DNA of 57,172 nt, from positions 1 to 57,172 of the forward strand of contig CAAGEK010000009.1 in NCBI GenBank assembly GCA_900768845.1, given 5' to 3'. Within the stretch, counting starts at the first letter, position 1. Every line of letters starts with the position of its first letter. Origin of the DNA: Alphaproteobacteria bacterium. Its GTDB lineage: Bacteria; Pseudomonadota; Alphaproteobacteria; CAAGCB01; CAG-977. The position numbers were made by a program, and so were the translations under genes. The notes beneath the pieces were generated by a model. The model searched no databases and was not told the DNA's origin. It saw only the letters and a program-made list of their open reading frames with translations. Below are positions 23,634 through 33,305 of the stretch, piece after piece.

Positions 23634-23646
23634 AGTGGGAGAAAAT

Positions 23647-24663
23647 ATGAAAAACCGCACGGAACTGGCCGCCGGATTTTTGGAACGCAACGGATGGGGA
23701 AAGGCAGAACGGCGCATTTTGGCGGCCGACGCCTCTTTCCGCCGGTACGACCGCCTGTTCAAAGGCGAAGAAACGATGGTTTTCATGGACGCTCCGCCCC
23801 CGATGGAGAACGTCCGCCCTTTCGTCACCGTCGACCGCAAAATGGAAGCCAACGGATACAGCGTGCCGCATATATTCGCCCTTGACGAAGAAAACGGTTT
23901 CCTGTTGTTGGAGGATTTCGGGGATTCGACCTACACCCGCCTGTTAAACGCGGGTGAAAACGAGGAAAGCCTGTACGCTTTGGCGACGGATCTGTTGGCC
24001 GACCTGCATTCAAAACCCGAAAAAGACGTCGTCCCCGAAGGACTGCCCCGCTATGACGCCGCCGCGTTGATGAAAGAGGCGATGCTGTTTCCCGATTGGT
24101 TCATGCCTGCGGCGTTCGGCGGACAAACCGATAAAAAAGTCGCCGATGAATACGCTTTGTTGTGGGAAGAGGTCTTTCCCGCGGCTTTGGACGTGCCGCA
24201 TACGATCGTCTTGCGCGACTACCATGTCGACAACCTGATGCGCCTTGACGGACGCGACGGTGTTTCGGCCTGCGGATTGCTTGATTTTCAAGACGCCCTG
24301 CACGGCCCCGTCACCTATGACGTCATGTCCCTGACCGAAGACGCCAGACGCGACATTTCGCATGAAATGTTTGAAAAAATGCAATCCCGTTATTTGGATG
24401 CGGCGGGCGGCCTTATTCCGGACAAAGACAAATTTTTAACGTCATGGGCGATTTTGGCGGCTCAGCGTCATGCCAAAGTTTTAGGCATTTTCGTGCGGTT
24501 GTGCGTCCGCGACGGAAAACCGCGCTATTTGTGCCACCTGCCGCGCTTGTGGCGTTTGCTGGAACGCGCATTGGAACATCCCGCACTCGGCGGATTGAAA
24601 CTGTGGTTCAACAAATACATCCCACCCGAAAAACGAGGAATTCCGGAATGTCTGAAAAAATAA
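23647..24663 (+). CDS. amgK: Anomeric sugar 1-kinase AmgK (MurNAc/GlcNAc kinase)
   Basis: The 338-residue protein belongs to the aminoglycoside phosphotransferase fold. It has a nucleotide-binding lobe (DASFRRYDRLF, FVTVDRKMEANG, FLLLEDFGD), the catalytic loop VLRDYHVDNLM and the metal site GLLDFQDALHG. In Pseudomonas and Caulobacter, AmgK phosphorylates MurNAc at C1 so that MurU can make UDP-MurNAc, bypassing de novo synthesis and fosfomycin. The assignment rests on the immediate pairing with a MurU-like gene downstream (overlap 16 bases) and tsaE upstream, which is the conserved order. The ATG at 23647 follows GGGAG; a GTG four codons earlier is less likely. Confidence 0.85.
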   Translation: MKNRTELAAGFLERNGWGKAERRILAADASFRRYDRLFKGEETMVFMDAPPPMENVRPFVTVDRKMEANGYSVPHIFALDEENGFLLLEDFGDSTYTRLLNAGENEESLYALATDLLADLHSKPEKDVVPEGLPRYDAAALMKEAMLFPDWFMPAAFGGQTDKKVADEYALLWEEVFPAALDVPHTIVLRDYHVDNLMRLDGRDGVSACGLLDFQDALHGPVTYDVMSLTEDARRDISHEMFEKMQSRYLDAAGGLIPDKDKFLTSWAILAAQRHAKVLGIFVRLCVRDGKPRYLCHLPRLWRLLERALEHPALGGLKLWFNKYIPPEKRGIPECLKK

Positions 24664-25370
24664 CAAAAGCGATGGTCTTGGCCGCGGGGCGCGGTTCGCG
24701 GATGAAACACCTGACGGACGTTTTGCCGAAACCGATGATTCCCGTTGCAAACCGCCCGTTGATCGACCGCGTTTTGGACAAAGCTTCAGCCGCCGGCGTA
24801 ACGGAATGTATTGTCAATCTGTGCTATTTGGGCGAAAAAATCCGTACGCATCTGGCGGAGCGGACGGATATGGCTTTCGCTTTTTCCGAAGAGGAGGAAG
24901 CACTGGAAACGGGCGGCGGCGTGAAAAAAGCCCTGCCGATGTTGGGAAGCGCGCCGTTTTTCGTTTTGAATTCCGACCCGTTGTGGACGGAACCGTCCAT
25001 GCCCGCTTTGGAAAGGCTGAAACGGGCGTGGAATCCGGATAAAACGGACGTCCTGTTGCTGTTGCAACCGATGAACCGCGTTTTCGGGCATGACGGCACG
25101 GGCGATTATTTCATTGAAAACGGACTGCCCCGCCGCCGCAAGCCCGAAGAAACGGCCGCCCCGTATGTTTTTGCGGGAGCGCAAATCCTGCATCCGCGAT
25201 TGTTTGACGACAGCCCCGACGGAAAATTCAGGCTGACGGAATTGTATGACAAGGCCGAACGCGCCGGACGGCTGGCCTGTGTCGTCCACGACGGCGACTG
25301 GTTCCATGTCGGAACACCCGAAGCGACGGCTTTGGCGGAAAAGATGTTCGGAGGCGGCCATAACGGATAA
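24648..25370 (+). CDS. murU: N-acetylmuramate-1-phosphate uridylyltransferase MurU
   Basis: MurU converts MurNAc-1-phosphate and UTP to UDP-MurNAc in cell-wall recycling. The 240-residue nucleotidyltransferase has the signature MVLAAGRGSRMKHLTDVLPK, the following PMIPVANRPLIDRVLD, the metal strand FFVLNSDPLW and a late DGDWFHVGTPE motif. It overlaps the end of amgK by 16 bases, and its ATG follows GAGGA. With AmgK and the AmpG permease at 37.8 kb it gives the cell a route from imported muropeptides to UDP-MurNAc. Confidence 0.88.
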   Translation: MSEKITKAMVLAAGRGSRMKHLTDVLPKPMIPVANRPLIDRVLDKASAAGVTECIVNLCYLGEKIRTHLAERTDMAFAFSEEEEALETGGGVKKALPMLGSAPFFVLNSDPLWTEPSMPALERLKRAWNPDKTDVLLLLQPMNRVFGHDGTGDYFIENGLPRRRKPEETAAPYVFAGAQILHPRLFDDSPDGKFRLTELYDKAERAGRLACVVHDGDWFHVGTPEATALAEKMFGGGHNG

Positions 25371-28302
25371 GCACGTTTTCAGCATCAGCCCGCTGTATTC
25401 GTTCGCAGACGTTTTGAGCAAGACCCTGTTAAGGGAAAGCGGCGGCGAACCGTCGGCTTTGGCTCGATATGTCATTTTCCTGCCGACAAGACGCGCTTGC
25501 AAAACCGTTCAGGACGCCTTTTTGCGGCAAAGCGGAGGTAAACCCGTTTTATTGCCGCGTCTTATCCCGTTCGGCGGCGTCGACGGCGAAGAAACGGAAA
25601 CGTCTTTGATTTTGGCGGGCAAAGACTTTGACATTCCGCCGGCGATTTCTCCGTTGCGGCGAAAACTGATGCTGATTCGCCTAATCCGCAAAAATCCGGA
25701 CATGAAGGAGTTGAGATCCGATAAAGCCTTGCGACTGGCCGAAGCGTTATGCGCCTTTTTGGATCAGTCGTACATCGAACAGATGCCTTTCGAGCGGCTG
25801 AACGGCCTTGTCCCCGACGAATTTGCGGAACACTGGCAAAACATTTTGAAATTTTTGGAAACGGTCACGTACTATTGGCCTCAAATTTTAAAAGAGCAAG
25901 GCGTTATCGACCCCGCCGACCGTCAAGTCAGACTTTTCAAGGCTCAGGCGGCATTATGGAGGGAATCGCCGCCTGCCTGCCCCGTGATTGCGGCGGGATC
26001 GACGGGATCGCAACCCGCGACGGCGGAATTTCTGGACACGGTGGCGGCTTTGCCGGACGGACGCGTCATTTTACCGGGGTTGGATACGGTTTCCGCGGAC
26101 GACGCTTTGGAAAACCTCGAAGCGACGCATCCGCAATACAACATGATGAACCTGTTAAAAAAAATGGGCGTCGCCAGAAAGGACGTAAAAGAGTTCGGAA
26201 CGGAGATCCCGTCCGTTTCGACGGAGCGTTTGCGCCTGATTTGCGAAGCGATGCGTCCCGCCGGAACGACGAACGAATGGCGCAACCTTGATCCGGTCGG
26301 CGAAAGCGCGCTTGAAGGCGTAAAACGTCTGGATTGCCCGACAGCGCACGACGAAGCTTTGGCCATCGCCATGATTTTAAGGGAAACGCTGGAAACGCCG
26401 GCGAAAACGGCGGCGTTGATTACGCCGGACAGGACGCTGGCGCGGCGCGTGATTGCGGAAATGAACCGGTGGGGCGTCGTTTTGGACGATTCGGCGGGAA
26501 CGCCTTTGTCCAAAACGCCTCTGGGGATTTATCTGGCTTTGGTTTTACAGGCGGCGGAAAACAATGTCGCGCCGTACGCCCTGCTTGCGTGCCTGAAACA
26601 CCCTTTGGCGACCGGAGGAAAAAGTCAGGGAGACTTCAGAACGTCCGTCAGAAAGCTTGAATTAAACTGTTTGCGCGGGAAACAGGCCGGCGACGGATTC
26701 GACGGGTTGAAAAAAGCGGCTCAAGACAACGAAGAACTTCAGGCTTTTGTCGAAACGCTGGAAAACGCATTGGGCGGTCTGACCCGATTGATGCAAAGCG
26801 GGGAAAGACACACGCTCGGAGAATGGATTGACGCACACCTGAGCGCGGCCGAAACTTTGGCTCGAAGCCGCGACAGAACGGGGGCGGAACGTTTGTGGAA
26901 AGCCGAAGCCGGAGAAACGGCCGTCGCTTTGTTCAACGGATTGAAAGAAGAATCCGGCGTTGCGGAACCGATGGACGGGGCGGAATACGCCGGACTGGCG
27001 TTTTCGTTCATGTCTTCGGCACCCGTCCGCCTGAAATACGGGATGCACCCGCGCATCGACATTCTGGGATCGATGGAAGCGCGCCTGATCCGCCCCGACG
27101 TTTTGATTTTGGGCGGGTTGAACGAAGGCGTTTGGCCGCAAACGCCCGCGGCGGACATATGGCTGAACCGGCTGATGCGCAAGGAATGCGGTCTGCCGCC
27201 TCCGGAAAGAAAGACCGGATTGAGCGCGCACGATTTCGCTCAGGCTTTCTGCGCCCCGAACGTCGTCATCACCCGTGCGCTCAAAGACGGCGGCGCACCG
27301 ACCGTCCCGTCCCGCTGGCTCAGGCGGCTTGACGCCGTTTTAAACGCATCGGATCTGAAATGGCCGGAAAGCGGATGGAGCGAACGGGCGCAACATTTCG
27401 ACGATCCCGAAAAAATCGAAACGATCCCTCCGCCCGCCCCGCGTCCGCCCGTATCCGCCCGCCCGCGTAAAATGTCGGTGACACGGGTCGAAACGTGGAT
27501 GCGCGACCCGTATTCGATTTACGCCCGTTACATCCTGAACCTGAAACCTCTGGACGATATTGAAGAGGGGCTGACCCCCGCCGATTTCGGAAACCTGTTG
27601 CACAAAGCCGTCGAAACGTTTTGCAACGCCTGTCCCTCTTCCTTGCCGGAAAACGCGGAGGAAATCATCACGAACATCGGCGAAGGGCTGATTGAAACAA
27701 TGAATTTCCCCGTCAAAGCCGCCGCATTCTGGAAACCGCGCATCCGGCGCGCACTGGTTTGGTTCGTAACGCAACAAAGGCGGCGTTTTGAAAACATCCG
27801 CCGCATTTATTGCGAACAAAAGGGTTCCCTGACTTTCGACGCGCCCGCGGGACCGTTCGAGCTGTTCGGTTTTGCGGACAGAATCGATTTTCTCAAAGAC
27901 GGAACCGCCGCCGTTTTGGATTACAAGACGGGAACTCTGCCCTCGGCGAAAGAAATCGCGGCGGGGTACGCCCCCCAATTGCCGTTGGAAGCGTTTTTAC
28001 TGCTCGGCGGCGGTTTTGAAGGAACGCCCGTTCCGCAACAAGTGTCCCTGTTGGAATACTGGCGGCTGCGCGGCGCGGAAGACGGCGGAAAGACAAAAAT
28101 CCTGAACACTCCGGAAAATGCGATCGAAACGGCCGTGCAAAACCTCAAAGAGCTGGTCGCAAAGTTCGATTGCGAAGACACGCCTTATCTGGCCAGACCG
28201 AATCCGGCGTTCAGTTTAAAGTATGCCGACTACGACCACTTGGCGCGTACCGACGAATGGAGCGTCGCCGCCTTTGACGACGAGGAGGACGAGGACGCAT
28301 GA
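25306..28302 (+). CDS. addB: AddAB helicase-nuclease subunit AddB
   Basis: AddB pairs with AddA to resect double-strand breaks for RecA loading. The 998-residue protein has an inactivated helicase-like N-terminus (VFSISPLYSFADVLSKTL, no Walker A lysine), a helicase-fold middle part (RIDILGSMEARLIRPDVLILGGLNEG) and a C-terminal RecB-type nuclease (FELFGFADRIDFLKDG, then VLDYKTG). I see none of the four cysteines that bind an iron-sulfur cluster in Bacillus AddB. The start is uncertain: ATG 25306 overlaps murU by 65 bases; ATG 25246 is farther inside murU. Conserved sequence begins only near 25375, where GGAGG precedes an ATA codon but no standard start. addA overlaps by four bases. Confidence 0.9.
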   Translation: MSEHPKRRLWRKRCSEAAITDKHVFSISPLYSFADVLSKTLLRESGGEPSALARYVIFLPTRRACKTVQDAFLRQSGGKPVLLPRLIPFGGVDGEETETSLILAGKDFDIPPAISPLRRKLMLIRLIRKNPDMKELRSDKALRLAEALCAFLDQSYIEQMPFERLNGLVPDEFAEHWQNILKFLETVTYYWPQILKEQGVIDPADRQVRLFKAQAALWRESPPACPVIAAGSTGSQPATAEFLDTVAALPDGRVILPGLDTVSADDALENLEATHPQYNMMNLLKKMGVARKDVKEFGTEIPSVSTERLRLICEAMRPAGTTNEWRNLDPVGESALEGVKRLDCPTAHDEALAIAMILRETLETPAKTAALITPDRTLARRVIAEMNRWGVVLDDSAGTPLSKTPLGIYLALVLQAAENNVAPYALLACLKHPLATGGKSQGDFRTSVRKLELNCLRGKQAGDGFDGLKKAAQDNEELQAFVETLENALGGLTRLMQSGERHTLGEWIDAHLSAAETLARSRDRTGAERLWKAEAGETAVALFNGLKEESGVAEPMDGAEYAGLAFSFMSSAPVRLKYGMHPRIDILGSMEARLIRPDVLILGGLNEGVWPQTPAADIWLNRLMRKECGLPPPERKTGLSAHDFAQAFCAPNVVITRALKDGGAPTVPSRWLRRLDAVLNASDLKWPESGWSERAQHFDDPEKIETIPPPAPRPPVSARPRKMSVTRVETWMRDPYSIYARYILNLKPLDDIEEGLTPADFGNLLHKAVETFCNACPSSLPENAEEIITNIGEGLIETMNFPVKAAAFWKPRIRRALVWFVTQQRRRFENIRRIYCEQKGSLTFDAPAGPFELFGFADRIDFLKDGTAAVLDYKTGTLPSAKEIAAGYAPQLPLEAFLLLGGGFEGTPVPQQVSLLEYWRLRGAEDGGKTKILNTPENAIETAVQNLKELVAKFDCEDTPYLARPNPAFSLKYADYDHLARTDEWSVAAFDDEEDEDA

Positions 28303-31300
28303 AATCCGTAACCGATCCCGATACATTACAACGCACGGCGGCGTCGCCGGACGCGTCGGCATGGGTGGCGGCTTCCGCCGGTTCGGGAAAAACCAAAGTC
28401 CTGTCCGACCGTGTGTTAAACCTGATGCTCGAAGGATGCCCGCCGGAAAAAATCCTGTGCCTGACATTCACGCGCACGGCGGCGGCGGAAATGGCGAACC
28501 GTCTGACGGAAATTCTGGCGAAATGGGCGACGGCGGCGGAACCGGATTTGAAAGCCGATTTGGAAAAGTTGACGGGAACGCCGGCGGACACGGAAACCGA
28601 AAACAAAGCGCGACGGCTGTTTGCAAAAATGCTGGACGCCCCCGGCGGTATCAACATTATGACGATTCACGGGTTCTGCCAGTCTTTGTTAAAGCGGTTT
28701 CCGTTGGAATCCGGCGTTTCGCCGCAGTTTGACGTTTTGGACGAGCAAGGAGCGTCCGATTTGATCGAACACGCACAGGAAGACGTCCTGTCCCGTGCGG
28801 AATTCGCCGACGCGCTGGATTTGATCGCCCTTTTGACGAACGAAGACGGCTTTTCGGAAATGCTGAAGGAAATGACGTTTTGCCTGAAACGGCTGGAAGA
28901 GTTGGAGCAAAGTCTGCCTTCCCCCGAAGCGTTGACTTCCGGATACGAACGGATGTTGAACCTGCCGGCCGGCGCGACGGAACAATCGTTGAAATCGGAT
29001 TTCTGCCGTTTGTCTTTGGAACGCGAAAACCAATTGAAACAGGCGGCCTTGATTTTGGGAAAGGGGAAAGGATCGAAAGACCGGAAAAACGCTGAAAAAA
29101 TCGCGGAATTTCTGGCGGCGGACGAGGAAAAGCGCGAGGAACTCCTTGATGATTACCTGCGCGTTTTCCTGTTGAAAGATTCCGCGGAAATTCGCAAGGA
29201 ATTGACGCACAAAGGCACGGAAGACGCTCTGGATTTCATGACGGCGGAGGCGGATCGGGCTTCCGGATTATACGACCGGCTGAAATCCGCCGTTATCATG
29301 CAGGCTTCACTGGCGGCCGTGCGCATCGGTTTGGCGGTGATGAAACGGTACGGCGATTTGAAAAACGAACGCTGTGCCGTCGATTACGACGATCTGATCG
29401 CGGCGACGGGGCGGTTGTTGAGCCGGTCGCACGCGGCCGCATGGGTTTTGTTCAAACTGGACGGCGGCATTGACCACATACTGGTTGACGAAGCACAGGA
29501 CACCAGTCCCGCTTCGTGGGCGATCGTCCGCTCTTTGGCCGAAGAGTTTTTCGCAGGGAAAGCCGCCCGCGAACAAAACAGGACGCTTTTCGTCGTCGGC
29601 GATAAAAAGCAATCGATTTACAGTTTCCAGCAGGCTGATCCCTATGAATTTGAAAAAATGCGCGCCTTTTTCAAACAAAAAGCCACCGACGCCGGCAAAA
29701 TATGGAACGACGTGCCGATGTACATTTCCTTTCGCTCGACCCCCGCCGTCATCGAACTGGTCAACAGGGTGTTGAAAAAGCCCGAAGCCGCGGAAGGCGT
29801 CTTAAACAAAGGCGAAGACGGAACGCACCTGTCTTGGAGGACGGGACAGGCCGGATTGGTCGAAATATGGCCGCCCGAAAAATCGGAGGAAAACGACACC
29901 GCTCAGGTTTACACCAAACCCGTCGAACAGATTGTCATTGAAAAATCTTCGACACGTCTGGCAAAAAAGATAGCGGCGAAAATCGCTTCGATGATCAACG
30001 GCGGGGAAATGCTCCCGTCGCTGAACCGTCCCGTCCGTGCGGGCGACATTCTGATTTTGGTGCGCCGGCGCAACGCGTTCATCGAAGAACTGTCCCGCGA
30101 ATTGAAAGCGTTGAACATCCCCGTTTCCGGCGTCGACAGATTGAAAATCACGACTCATATCGCGGTAAAGGATTTGATGGTTCTGGGCGATTTCCTCCTG
30201 TTGCCCGAAGACGATCTGGCTTTGGCGACCGTTTTGCGTTCCCCGTTGTGCAATGTTTCCGAAGAAGATTTGTTCACGCTGGCGTATGACAGAAAAGGCA
30301 AAACGTTGCTGACCCGTCTGGCTCGACATAAAAACGAAGGGGAAACGGCGTTGGGAAAGGCGTACGCCTTTTTGAGCGACCTGCTGAACCGCGCCGACAA
30401 AATGCGGCCGTTCGAGCTGTATTCATACGTTTTGGGTGCGTGCGGCGGTAAAAAGGCTTTTCTCGGCCGTTTGGGATATCAGGCGGCGGATGCGTTGGAC
30501 GAATTCATGTCTTTGGCGTTAAACCGCGACGAATCCGACGTGCCTTCCCTGCAAAATTTTTTAAAGTATCTGCGCGGCAACGAAATTGAAATCAAACGCG
30601 ACCCCGACCGGAAAAACTTCGACGCCGTCAGGATGATGACCGTCCACGCGTCCAAAGGGTTGCAGGCTCCCGTCGTCTTTCTGCCCGACACAAGGGGCTT
30701 TACGAAACATCCGCCGAAACTTTTATGGCCGAAAAACGAAGACCTGCCCTTGTGGGCTCCGAAAAAGGAAACGCGAAACAATACCGCCGAAGAACGCATC
30801 AAAGAGGAAAACCGTTTGGAGGCCGAAGAATACAACCGTCTGCTTTACGTCGCTCTGACCCGTGCGGCGGACAGGCTGTATCTGTGCGGATGGAACGCCA
30901 AAAACAACCGTGCGCCGAAGGGGAACTGGTACGATTTGGTGAAAGACGCCCTTGTTCTGGAAGAAACGGACGGTCAAAAAGTCTATGCCGCAACGGAAAT
31001 TGACGATCCGATGTTTGACGAACCCGTCCTGAGAATCGAATCGGCGCAAACGGCCGAACCGAAAAACGGCGAAACGCCGCCGGAACAGCCGGACGCCTCT
31101 CCCGTGCCCGAATGTCTGACGCGTCCCGCACCGGAGGAGCCGACTCCGCCGAAACCGCTGGCTCCGTCACGTCCCGACATTGAAGAACCGTCCTTTTTGT
31201 CCCCGTTGGGCAAAGGCCGAGCAAAGGCGTTGAAGCGCGGTGAAATCATCCACACGCTGTTGGAAACCCTGCCCGCCCTGCCCCCCGCCGGAATCCGGAA

Positions 31301-31703
31301 TGCGGCGGAACGGCTGATCAAGCGGAAAATGCCCGACGCCGACGCGGCGGAACGGGAAAAAATCATTGACAGCGTGACGGCCGTTTTGGAACACGACGAA
31401 TTCAAATTCCTGTTTTCAACAAATTCCTTGGCCGAAGTCCCCGTTTCAGGGTTGGTTAAAAACAGAATCGTCAGCGGCCGGATCGACCGGTTGGCCGTTA
31501 CGGACGACGAAGTGTTGTTCGCCGACTATAAAAGCAACCGCATCGTACCGCAATCGGCCGGAGAAACGCCCGCCGCCTATGTCGCCCAAGCGCGGGCGTA
31601 CGCAGACGCGTTGAAAGAAATATATCCCGACAAAAAAATCCGCGCTTTTTTGATTTGGACGGAAGAAGCCGTTTTAAGCGAAATATCGTCTTTGGTCGTA
31701 TAA
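28299..31703 (+). CDS. addA: AddAB helicase-nuclease subunit AddA
   Basis: AddA is the UvrD-like motor and second nuclease of the AddAB complex. The 1134-residue protein has all superfamily I motifs: Q/Walker A AASAGSGKTKVLSD, Ia CLTFTRTAAAEM, II ILVDEAQDTSP, III FVVGDKKQSIYSFQ, V MTVHASKGLQAPVV and VI YVALTRAADRLYL. A Pro-rich linker follows at about 900-970. The C-terminal nuclease has EIIHTLLETL, SGRIDRLAV and VLFADYKSNR, so both the Asp and Lys of the RecB motif are present. It overlaps addB by four bases (ATGA). Confidence 0.96.
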   Translation: MKSVTDPDTLQRTAASPDASAWVAASAGSGKTKVLSDRVLNLMLEGCPPEKILCLTFTRTAAAEMANRLTEILAKWATAAEPDLKADLEKLTGTPADTETENKARRLFAKMLDAPGGINIMTIHGFCQSLLKRFPLESGVSPQFDVLDEQGASDLIEHAQEDVLSRAEFADALDLIALLTNEDGFSEMLKEMTFCLKRLEELEQSLPSPEALTSGYERMLNLPAGATEQSLKSDFCRLSLERENQLKQAALILGKGKGSKDRKNAEKIAEFLAADEEKREELLDDYLRVFLLKDSAEIRKELTHKGTEDALDFMTAEADRASGLYDRLKSAVIMQASLAAVRIGLAVMKRYGDLKNERCAVDYDDLIAATGRLLSRSHAAAWVLFKLDGGIDHILVDEAQDTSPASWAIVRSLAEEFFAGKAAREQNRTLFVVGDKKQSIYSFQQADPYEFEKMRAFFKQKATDAGKIWNDVPMYISFRSTPAVIELVNRVLKKPEAAEGVLNKGEDGTHLSWRTGQAGLVEIWPPEKSEENDTAQVYTKPVEQIVIEKSSTRLAKKIAAKIASMINGGEMLPSLNRPVRAGDILILVRRRNAFIEELSRELKALNIPVSGVDRLKITTHIAVKDLMVLGDFLLLPEDDLALATVLRSPLCNVSEEDLFTLAYDRKGKTLLTRLARHKNEGETALGKAYAFLSDLLNRADKMRPFELYSYVLGACGGKKAFLGRLGYQAADALDEFMSLALNRDESDVPSLQNFLKYLRGNEIEIKRDPDRKNFDAVRMMTVHASKGLQAPVVFLPDTRGFTKHPPKLLWPKNEDLPLWAPKKETRNNTAEERIKEENRLEAEEYNRLLYVALTRAADRLYLCGWNAKNNRAPKGNWYDLVKDALVLEETDGQKVYAATEIDDPMFDEPVLRIESAQTAEPKNGETPPEQPDASPVPECLTRPAPEEPTPPKPLAPSRPDIEEPSFLSPLGKGRAKALKRGEIIHTLLETLPALPPAGIRNAAERLIKRKMPDADAAEREKIIDSVTAVLEHDEFKFLFSTNSLAEVPVSGLVKNRIVSGRIDRLAVTDDEVLFADYKSNRIVPQSAGETPAAYVAQARAYADALKEIYPDKKIRAFLIWTEEAVLSEISSLVV

Positions 31704-31782
31704 TCCGTACAGACGCCTTGACCGCGGACGCAATCAATCTTAAATTATTTCCGGTTTTCAAACGTAAACAAAGGAAACGGAC

Positions 31783-32097
31783 ATGAAAGTCATTAAAGAC
31801 AACGAATTTGAATCCGAGGTGAAACAGTCGGACGTCCCCGTTTTGGTCGATTTTTTCGCACAATGGTGCGGCCCCTGCCGTCAGCTGGGCCCCGTTTTGG
31901 AAGAAATCGCCGGCGAAATGGCGGGCAAAGTGAAAATCGTTAAAATGGATATTGACGAAGCTCCCGAAACACCGACGGCTTTCGGAATCAGAAGCATCCC
32001 GACCATGATTCTGTTCAAAAACGGCCAGCCCGTTTCGACCAAAATCGGCGGTATGCCGAAATCGAAAGTGGTCGAATGGTTGCAATCCGAAGTGTAA
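31783..32097 (+). CDS. trxA: Thioredoxin
   Basis: This 104-residue cytoplasmic thioredoxin has the active site FFAQWCGPCRQLGPVLEEI with the two redox cysteines, the buried Asp region LVDF, and the cis-proline motif RSIPTMILF. It reduces protein disulfides such as ribonucleotide reductase. An AAAGGA ribosome-binding site precedes the ATG. It lies 79 bases after addA, the order seen in many Alphaproteobacteria, and is closed by a terminator. Confidence 0.96.
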   Translation: MKVIKDNEFESEVKQSDVPVLVDFFAQWCGPCRQLGPVLEEIAGEMAGKVKIVKMDIDEAPETPTAFGIRSIPTMILFKNGQPVSTKIGGMPKSKVVEWLQSEV

Positions 32098-32119
32098 AAC
32101 GCTTCACCTGCAGAAAATG

Positions 32120-32152
32120 AAAGCCCCGTTCGTAAAAAACGGGGCTTTTTTG
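32120..32152 (+). terminator. Terminator of trxA
   Basis: An eight-pair stem (32121-32128 with 32140-32147, loop of 11) is followed by TTTTTT. It lies between the convergent trxA and lipoprotein genes. Confidence 0.85.
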
Positions 32153-32156
32153 CATT

Positions 32157-32528
32157 TCACCGGAGTTTTTCCGCAAGCCTCAGGCAATCCGCCGATTCCT
32201 TTTCCGAAACACCGAACGACGGCGTACCGATTTCCATGTGCCTCACCCGCGGCGAGGTTTCGCCCTTGCTGTCCATATAAATGAACAAAACGCACGACGG
32301 GCGGGAATAAATCCATACTTCGGAAGGAGCTTCAAACCTGCGCACGTCGGGTTCGCCCAAAGCCGACAAAATCCTGTCCGCATTCAATACGACCGGACGG
32401 CGCGGGGCGGGCGCGGCCTCTTCCCGACCGCCTTCCGAAGGGGCGGAAGGCGCAACCACGGGCAATCCGGCGGGAGCGGTCGTGCAAGCCGTAAAAAAAA
32501 CGAACAGGCTCAAAAGAACATTTTTCAT
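32157..32528 (-). CDS. Small predicted lipoprotein
   Basis: This 123-residue protein has a short signal peptide ending in FFTAC, a plausible lipobox with Cys15 as the lipidation site. A Pro/Ala-rich linker (APSEGGREEAAPAPRR) is followed by a folded part with ILSALGEPDVRRFEAPSEVWIYSRPSC. This Gly-x-Pro-Asp plus EVWIY pattern resembles a group of uncharacterised alphaproteobacterial lipoproteins and is loosely SmpA/BamE-like. Two further cysteines (PSC, ADC) could pair. It overlaps the upstream EI24 gene by four bases and is the second gene of that pair. Function unknown. Confidence 0.7.
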   Translation of the reverse strand: MKNVLLSLFVFFTACTTAPAGLPVVAPSAPSEGGREEAAPAPRRPVVLNADRILSALGEPDVRRFEAPSEVWIYSRPSCVLFIYMDSKGETSPRVRHMEIGTPSFGVSEKESADCLRLAEKLR

Positions 32529-33199
32529 GATTTTTCAGCTTCCTTTCGTTTTTCCAAAAACAGGTTTTGCATAAATGCCGCGGCGACCAAGGGGGAAATC
32601 ATGTTTACCACGGGAACCGTCATTAACAAAGCGATTATGATTCCCGCTTTCGTCCAATGGTTTTTGTTTTGTTCAAACATATTTTCCGCCGTCTGATAAT
32701 CCTGATAACGCAAAGCCACGGTGAAAAAGTATTCGCGTGCAAACTGGCGGCCGTTGAACAGGTACAACAGGGCGGCGAACACGAATCCGAAAGCGGGTAT
32801 CAGGCTTAACGGAGCCAGAACGGCGGAGGCGCAACAGCTTTTTATCGCCGCGACTCCTGATATTTCCATACTTTTAGCCAACGGAACGGTGCGCAATTCC
32901 TGCTTTTTCCCCTCCGCCGCCATCCGTTCGACGACCGTATCCATAAAAAATCCGGCGACAAACGTCGCAACGGCGGGAAAAAGCAGTAATGCCAAAATGA
33001 AAAAGACCAGCGTGCCCAAAACGTTGATAACGGTCGAAACAACCGGCATATCTTTGATTTGCCAGTACGAAGAAAGCTCTGAAAATCCGAAAAAAATCAA
33101 CCCGAACAACACGACGGTCACGGCAACCGTCGCCCACAACAATCCGCGCAGACGGCGTTTAAAAACATCCGAAAAAGCTTTTTTCAAGGCTGACAGCAT
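32525..33199 (-). CDS. EI24/CysZ-like membrane protein
   Basis: This 224-residue protein has the architecture of the EI24 domain family (PF07264): an N-terminal amphipathic stretch (FSDVFKRRLRGLLW) and two long hydrophobic segments, then a polar loop (EGKKQELRTVPLAK). Hydrophobic hairpins follow, with the family-like GRQFAREYFFTVALRY and a final PVVNMISPLVAAAFM. CysZ, a sulfate channel, belongs to this family, but no sulfur genes are nearby, so the transported solute is open. The ATG has a strong GGGAGG site. It is cotranscribed with the lipoprotein gene. Confidence 0.8.
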   Translation of the reverse strand: MLSALKKAFSDVFKRRLRGLLWATVAVTVVLFGLIFFGFSELSSYWQIKDMPVVSTVINVLGTLVFFILALLLFPAVATFVAGFFMDTVVERMAAEGKKQELRTVPLAKSMEISGVAAIKSCCASAVLAPLSLIPAFGFVFAALLYLFNGRQFAREYFFTVALRYQDYQTAENMFEQNKNHWTKAGIIIALLMTVPVVNMISPLVAAAFMQNLFLEKRKEAEKS

Positions 33200-33305
33200 A
33201 TCTTTTCCTCCCTTGTTTCATATATTTTTATAACTGAGTCTTGTATGAAACGAAACATTCTTTATACTGGTGACGGCGATTTGTCCCCCTCTCGGAGTTT
33301 TTATT

